Assembly (NCBI GenBank): GCA_947176515.1
Contig: CAMWQZ010000009.1
Coordinates: forward strand, 1-11,607
DNA length: 11,607 nt
Origin: an uncultured Bacteroidales bacterium
GTDB taxonomy: Bacteria > Bacteroidota > Bacteroidia > Bacteroidales > Muribaculaceae
Direction: 5' to 3'
The stretch's first letter is position 1. Every line of letters starts with the position of its first letter. Positions 7,735 to 11,607 of this stretch are shown here, piece by piece. The notes under the pieces were generated by a model. That model made no database searches, was not told where the DNA came from, and worked only from the letters and a program-made list of their open reading frames with translations. The position numbers were made by a program, and so were the translations under genes.

Positions 7735-10700
7735 TTAGAATGTAAGGTTAAGACCGAAAGACAATTTGCGCTGTTGGGGGTAGTAACCGTTGTTAACAGC
7801 CGGAGCTTCAGGGTCAATGTTGTATTGAGAGAGGCCGCTGAATGTCAAAAGGTTATAACCTTCAATATAGACGCGAAGTTTGCTTATGTGAGCTTTTTCA
7901 ATCAGGTGCTGTGGAATAGTGTAACCCACTGCAAATGATTTCATACGAAGGTAGTTGCCGTTCTTATACCAGAATGTTGACGCATAAGCATCGTTGTTGC
8001 TCTGCGGAGTAGCGCAAAGACGAGGGAATTTTGCATCTGTATGTTCGGGTGTCCAAGAATTTTCAACGAGGTAAACGGGTGAGTTACCATACCATTTAAA
8101 TGGAAGAGTATAAGAAGTATGGTCCATAATACCTACAGAACCGCTCGCGGTATACTCACCAGTGAGGGCAACTTCGTGACCGAGACCCCAAGAGAAGAGA
8201 ACATCGAGGTCAAAGCCTTTCCAATTTGCAAATAAATCAAGAGAACCAGTGTGAGTCGGCATGTTTGATTTACCTACCCAGCCCATATCGCCGTTGTATG
8301 TGATCTTGCCGTCACCGTCGCGGTCGACATATCTAATATTACCGAGTAAAAGAGTTCTGTTGGTAACGTTTTCAGGATAGGGAGCGTTGTCGATTTCTTC
8401 CTGAGACTGGAAGAGACCATTGGCGATGAAGCCTCTCTTTACGCCAATCTGTTTGCCAGTCAGGCGCTGATAGTCGGGAGCATTGGGAGAGTCTGAAGCG
8501 ACATAGAGGTAGCGGCCGTAAGCATAAGACCAGATGAGCTTAGCTCCATAGCCAACGTTGCCAACGCGGTTAGTGTGGGTAAGTGTGAGGTCGAAGCCTT
8601 TGTAGTCGTTTTTGTTGAGGTTTGCTGCGCTATAATAGTAGCCACCCATAGATGGGGGATAAGCACCTGTAGAGCCAGTGAGAATGTTGTGTTCGTATTT
8701 GTAGAATACGTCAAACTCAGCAGAGAGAAGGCCGTTCCAAAGAGTGCCATCGAAGCCGATGTTGTAGTTGTCGCATTCAGACCAAGAAAGAGTCGGGTTG
8801 CCGAGAGTCTGAGCATAAACGTAAGGACCTGTGCTCGGGCCAATCACTACGCCATTATCACCAACAGCCATTGTATTACGCCACATGAATGGACTAACTC
8901 CAGATGTTGCGGTCTTACCGTAGCCACCACGGATTTTGAGATTGTTAACCCAGTCAGCAGTGAAGAATTCTTCGCGGTCGATGCGCCAGCCAAGAGATAC
9001 GCCAGGAAGAGTGATCCAACGTTTGTTCATACCACCGAATAGATAGCTACCGTCACGACGGACAGAAGCCTCAAGGAAGTAGCGTTCGTCGAAGTTATAA
9101 TTGATACGAGCAGCAAAACCGGCGTTGCGGGCCATGCTTCTTGAACCACCTAAAGTAGGAATCTTTTTATCACCAGCAAATGTGATGTCAGATGTTTTGT
9201 CGAGTACGTCGAGCGAGGGGAATGTTAAACCTGTACCAGTACCGCCTATGTTGTTAGTTTTGTAATCACGAGTTTCTGCGAGGAGGAGTGCGCTAATGTT
9301 GTGATTACCAAATGAGTTGTTGTAAGAAACTGTGGTAAGGGTAGTCAAAGTAGAGTTGCGCGACGCATTTTCTGTAAGAGAAATTGCAGTGGCATTGTTG
9401 ACATATGCAGGGGTGTATTCAAGTACGTCAGGAGCAAGGTTTTGGTTAGGCTGATTGACGTAACGCATGAAATGGCCCGGGTTGTTGAGAAGCTTAGTGA
9501 ACTGGAAGTTAGCGTCGTAGTTAACGTTGAATTTCAATGAAAGGCCTGGCAAGAAGGGAGTATCCCATTGCAGGGCCATGTTTGTATTGATGTTGTTGTG
9601 GTTAACCTTATTATAGCCTTGGTCATAGATTGAAGTGAGCACTGACCAGCAACCAGGGTTAGAGTAGTTACCAGTGTAGTATTCATTTCCTTCGTAAGTC
9701 ACAGTCTTGGGGAGATAGGGCAGCATACGAACCATCTGAGAACCGATATTGCCAAATGCATCGGGGTTTGCAGAGTAGTAGGGATTATCCTGATCCTGAA
9801 GACGTGCTGAAATATTCATAGAGAATTTCAGGCCAGAAACGATATCAGCGTCGATGTTAGAGCGGATGTTCCAACGTTCGAAGCCGAATTTGTCGACGTT
9901 ACCGTCTTCTTTAAGGTAGCTGAGGGCGGCAAAGAATTTTACACGCTCGTTACCACCAGTAGCAGAGAGGTTGTGAGCGGTGCGGAAACCTGTTCCGAAC
10001 ACTTCTTTGTACCAATTGGTGTTGCCCCAACCATCAACGCCCTCAATCATCTTGCGAACGTGTTCTTCGGTGAAGATGGGCTGCAGACCGTCCATTTCGA
10101 GACCTTTGTTATACCAGTAAGCGTAGCCCGGACCGTCGAGCCATTCCTGATATTCGGCGTTCTGTGATATACCTACAGAACCTGAATATGAAATTTTAGT
10201 TTTTTCGTTGACACCACGCTTAGTGGTAACGATAATAACACCATTGGCATCAAGACCATAGATTGCTACAGAGGCAGCATCCTTAAGGATAGAAACCTGC
10301 TCGATTTCGTTGGGGTCGAGTTGGTTAAAGTCTTGAGAAGTGCGCTTAACGCCGTCGATGACGTAGATGATACCCGACATGCCACGAAGTGTGAGGGTTG
10401 CAGAGTCTGCACCAGGTTCGCCAGAAGTTTGTTTTGAAGCGATACCAGCGACACGAGAACCGACGATGTTTGAAACAGACATCACGGGTACGTTAAGTAG
10501 TTCAGCACCTTTTACAGTAGAAACGGCACCAGTGATTGTTCCACGCTTTTGTTGACCATAACCTACGGCAACAAATTCGTCAAGCATGTTACTGTCGCTT
10601 GTCATTTTGACGTCGATTTTGGTACGGCCATTTACTTTTACGCTTTCGGGTTTCATACCGATGTAGGTGAAGTCAATGACATCATTGGGTTTGGCGTTGA

Positions 10701-10917
10701 TAACGTAGTTACCGTCAATGTCGGTCATTACACCGGTCTTATGACCTTTGATTACAACAGAGACACCGGGAAGAGGTTCGTCAGTGTCGTCAACTACTGT
10801 ACCTCTGACAGTAATCTGCTGGGCGATAGCAGGAGCCACCGCACAGCAGATTAAAATCATCAGCACAGAGAAACGCTTTGCGAGCCAAGAGGCTGCGGAT
10901 GTTAGTTGCGCTCTCAT
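7735..10917 (-). CDS. susC: SusC/RagA family TonB-dependent outer-membrane transporter
   Basis: The product is 1060 residues, a normal SusC length. The signal peptide ends near A32 (APAIA/QQ), after an extended N-region. Residues about 35-105 are the carboxypeptidase-regulatory-like domain (VRGTVVDDTDEPLPGVSVVI, TDIDGNYVI). A TonB-box-like segment LDEFVAVGYG lies at about 112-121. The plug spans about 122-235 (VSNIVGSRVAGI, IIYVIDGVKR, VSILKDAASVAIYG, ANGVIIVTTKRG). The remaining ~820 residues are the 22-stranded barrel, closing with RKLSFGLNLTF and a terminal Phe. A Ca-binding-like loop DRDGDGKITYNGD is at 865-877, as in many SusC proteins. It imports oligosaccharides with the SusD encoded 14 bp downstream. 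The 80-bp gap to the upstream epimerase gene shows neither a terminator nor a clear TAnnTTTG promoter, so it may share an upstream transcript. Confidence 0.97.
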   Translation of the reverse strand: MRAQLTSAASWLAKRFSVLMILICCAVAPAIAQQITVRGTVVDDTDEPLPGVSVVIKGHKTGVMTDIDGNYVINAKPNDVIDFTYIGMKPESVKVNGRTKIDVKMTSDSNMLDEFVAVGYGQQKRGTITGAVSTVKGAELLNVPVMSVSNIVGSRVAGIASKQTSGEPGADSATLTLRGMSGIIYVIDGVKRTSQDFNQLDPNEIEQVSILKDAASVAIYGLDANGVIIVTTKRGVNEKTKISYSGSVGISQNAEYQEWLDGPGYAYWYNKGLEMDGLQPIFTEEHVRKMIEGVDGWGNTNWYKEVFGTGFRTAHNLSATGGNERVKFFAALSYLKEDGNVDKFGFERWNIRSNIDADIVSGLKFSMNISARLQDQDNPYYSANPDAFGNIGSQMVRMLPYLPKTVTYEGNEYYTGNYSNPGCWSVLTSIYDQGYNKVNHNNINTNMALQWDTPFLPGLSLKFNVNYDANFQFTKLLNNPGHFMRYVNQPNQNLAPDVLEYTPAYVNNATAISLTENASRNSTLTTLTTVSYNNSFGNHNISALLLAETRDYKTNNIGGTGTGLTFPSLDVLDKTSDITFAGDKKIPTLGGSRSMARNAGFAARINYNFDERYFLEASVRRDGSYLFGGMNKRWITLPGVSLGWRIDREEFFTADWVNNLKIRGGYGKTATSGVSPFMWRNTMAVGDNGVVIGPSTGPYVYAQTLGNPTLSWSECDNYNIGFDGTLWNGLLSAEFDVFYKYEHNILTGSTGAYPPSMGGYYYSAANLNKNDYKGFDLTLTHTNRVGNVGYGAKLIWSYAYGRYLYVASDSPNAPDYQRLTGKQIGVKRGFIANGLFQSQEEIDNAPYPENVTNRTLLLGNIRYVDRDGDGKITYNGDMGWVGKSNMPTHTGSLDLFANWKGFDLDVLFSWGLGHEVALTGEYTASGSVGIMDHTSYTLPFKWYGNSPVYLVENSWTPEHTDAKFPRLCATPQSNNDAYASTFWYKNGNYLRMKSFAVGYTIPQHLIEKAHISKLRVYIEGYNLLTFSGLSQYNIDPEAPAVNNGYYPQQRKLSFGLNLTF

Positions 10918-10997
10918 TTAGAATTAGTTTTTAATTATTGGGAATAGAATTGATTTTGGAGGAGAGAGCTTATTAGTTTTATGTTAGTTCAAGGGAA

Positions 10998-11607
10998 TTA
11001 TTTCTGCTCGGCAGCGAGTTCTTCGAGTACCTGCCAAACCTGGTAGAGACCGCGTGGAACGTGGAAACAACCTTTCCATTTGCCGCCCTTGAGAGTGAGG
11101 AGGACTTCGCCACGACGGTTGAGGTAGCCGAACCATTCGGGATATTCTGCATCAGCGAAGTGAGCCCAAGTGTAGTCGTGAACACGTTTGAACCATTCGA
11201 GGCAACGCTCATCGCCAGTGAGGCGATAGCCCTTAATCATAGTGATGAGAGTCTCGATATGTACCCACCAGAGTTTCTGGTCCCATTCGAGTTCCTGGGT
11301 GGGGTGGCCTTTGAGATCCATGAAGTAGAAGATGCCGCCGTACTCTTTGTCCCAGCCGTATTCAACCATCTTGAGGGCTGTTTCTTTAGCCTGTTCGATG
11401 AGTTCGGGACGGTTGAGGCGCTTGCCGAGATCCATGAGGAACCACATTGATTCGATAGAGTGACCAGGGTTCATGTGACGGCCGTCCATAGAGTCAACGA
11501 GCTGTCCGTCGGCGCCGATGTTCTCAACTACGAGGCCACCGAGCTCGGGACGGATGAATTCGAGGGTGCAGTTGATAGAGTCTTCGATTGCTTTCTGGAG
11601 GAATTCG
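10998..11607 (-). CDS. N-acylglucosamine 2-epimerase (AGE/RENBP family), 5' part missing
   Basis: Only the C-terminal 202 residues are present; the start lies beyond the window end, and the family is usually about 390-400 residues. The reading frame is open from 11607 down to the TAA at 10998. The fragment contains GRHMNPGHSIES (fragment residues 42-53), the family's catalytic-histidine segment; KLWWVHIETLI (111-121); YPEWFGYLNRRGEV (155-168); and KGGKWKGCFHVPRGL (173-187) with the second conserved His at about 182. The GCFHVPR ending matches N-acylglucosamine 2-epimerases such as RENBP; cellobiose 2-epimerases usually carry a K-x-x-YH-x-x-R version instead. The expected reaction is cytoplasmic interconversion of ManNAc and GlcNAc, used in sialic acid or ManNAc catabolism. 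Its place at the head of a susCD operon suggests the imported sugar contains or yields ManNAc, but this is inference. Confidence 0.92.
   Translation of the reverse strand, partial: EFLQKAIEDSINCTLEFIRPELGGLVVENIGADGQLVDSMDGRHMNPGHSIESMWFLMDLGKRLNRPELIEQAKETALKMVEYGWDKEYGGIFYFMDLKGHPTQELEWDQKLWWVHIETLITMIKGYRLTGDERCLEWFKRVHDYTWAHFADAEYPEWFGYLNRRGEVLLTLKGGKWKGCFHVPRGLYQVWQVLEELAAEQK

Noticed and set aside
8287..8325. EF-hand or dockerin-like loop (DRDGDGKITYNGD) in the transporter
   Set aside because: It is a common feature of SusC barrel loops and does not indicate a cellulosome-like dockerin, which would need a second copy.
8575..9042. Plus-strand open frame of 155 codons antisense to susC
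   Set aside because: It is a shadow of the conserved SusC barrel region, with low-complexity Val/Cys-rich translation and no start context.
10918..10997. Possible promoter or regulatory site between the epimerase gene and susC
   Set aside because: The 80 bases contain no TAnnTTTG/TTTG promoter pair and no hairpin. The short direct repeat ATTAGTTTT(T/A) near each end is AT-rich and could be chance.
10998..11607. Cellobiose 2-epimerase as the identity of the truncated gene
   Set aside because: The C-terminal KGCFHVPR block fits N-acylglucosamine 2-epimerases, and no mannan-type genes are present nearby.
50..11607. CRISPR arrays, tRNA or rRNA genes, insertion sequences, integrase or attachment sites
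   Set aside because: I saw no regularly spaced repeats, RNA gene signatures, transposase motifs or terminal inverted repeats; the genes are tightly packed on one strand.

Overview
The window looks like a piece of a Bacteroidales genome, probably a metagenomic contig from a gut-type member of the order. The evidence is a SusC/RagA plus SusD/RagB pair, several lipoproteins with short signal peptides and serine-rich or acidic lipobox regions, A-rich start regions without strong Shine-Dalgarno sites, and moderate GC content. Muribaculaceae is plausible, but I cannot establish the family by reading alone.

All seven genes lie on the minus strand, so transcription runs from high to low coordinates. 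In that order they are: (1) the C-terminal half of an N-acylglucosamine 2-epimerase (10998-11607, cut by the window end); (2) a SusC-type TonB-dependent transporter (7735-10917); (3) its SusD lipoprotein partner (6095-7720); (4) a large surface-type lipoprotein with tandem beta-sandwich repeats, DUF5018-like (4336-6060); (5) a lipoprotein resembling the GHL10/family-10-like glycosidases (2850-4298); (6) after a strong hairpin terminator at 2757-2796, a secreted three-domain calcineurin-like phosphoesterase (1268-2710); and (7) a NagX/DUF5009-type multi-pass membrane acyltransferase homologue (50-1248, cut). Gaps between genes are 14 to 139 bp, so no gene-free stretch exceeds 300 bases. No regulator (HTCS, SusR or sigma/anti-sigma pair) is visible.

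This is a polysaccharide-utilization-type locus. The inferred model is that the two surface lipoproteins bind and cut a glycan, SusC/SusD import the product, the phosphoesterase acts on a phosphate or phosphodiester substituent, and the epimerase (ManNAc/GlcNAc) and NagX-like protein handle amino sugars. None of the degradative enzymes belongs to a family with an obvious single substrate, so the target glycan is unknown. The two genes at the ends of the locus both point to N-acetylated hexosamines.

Bases 1-49 are not biological. They are an untrimmed Illumina Nextera adapter with an i5 index, fused to the contig end and in frame with the last gene.
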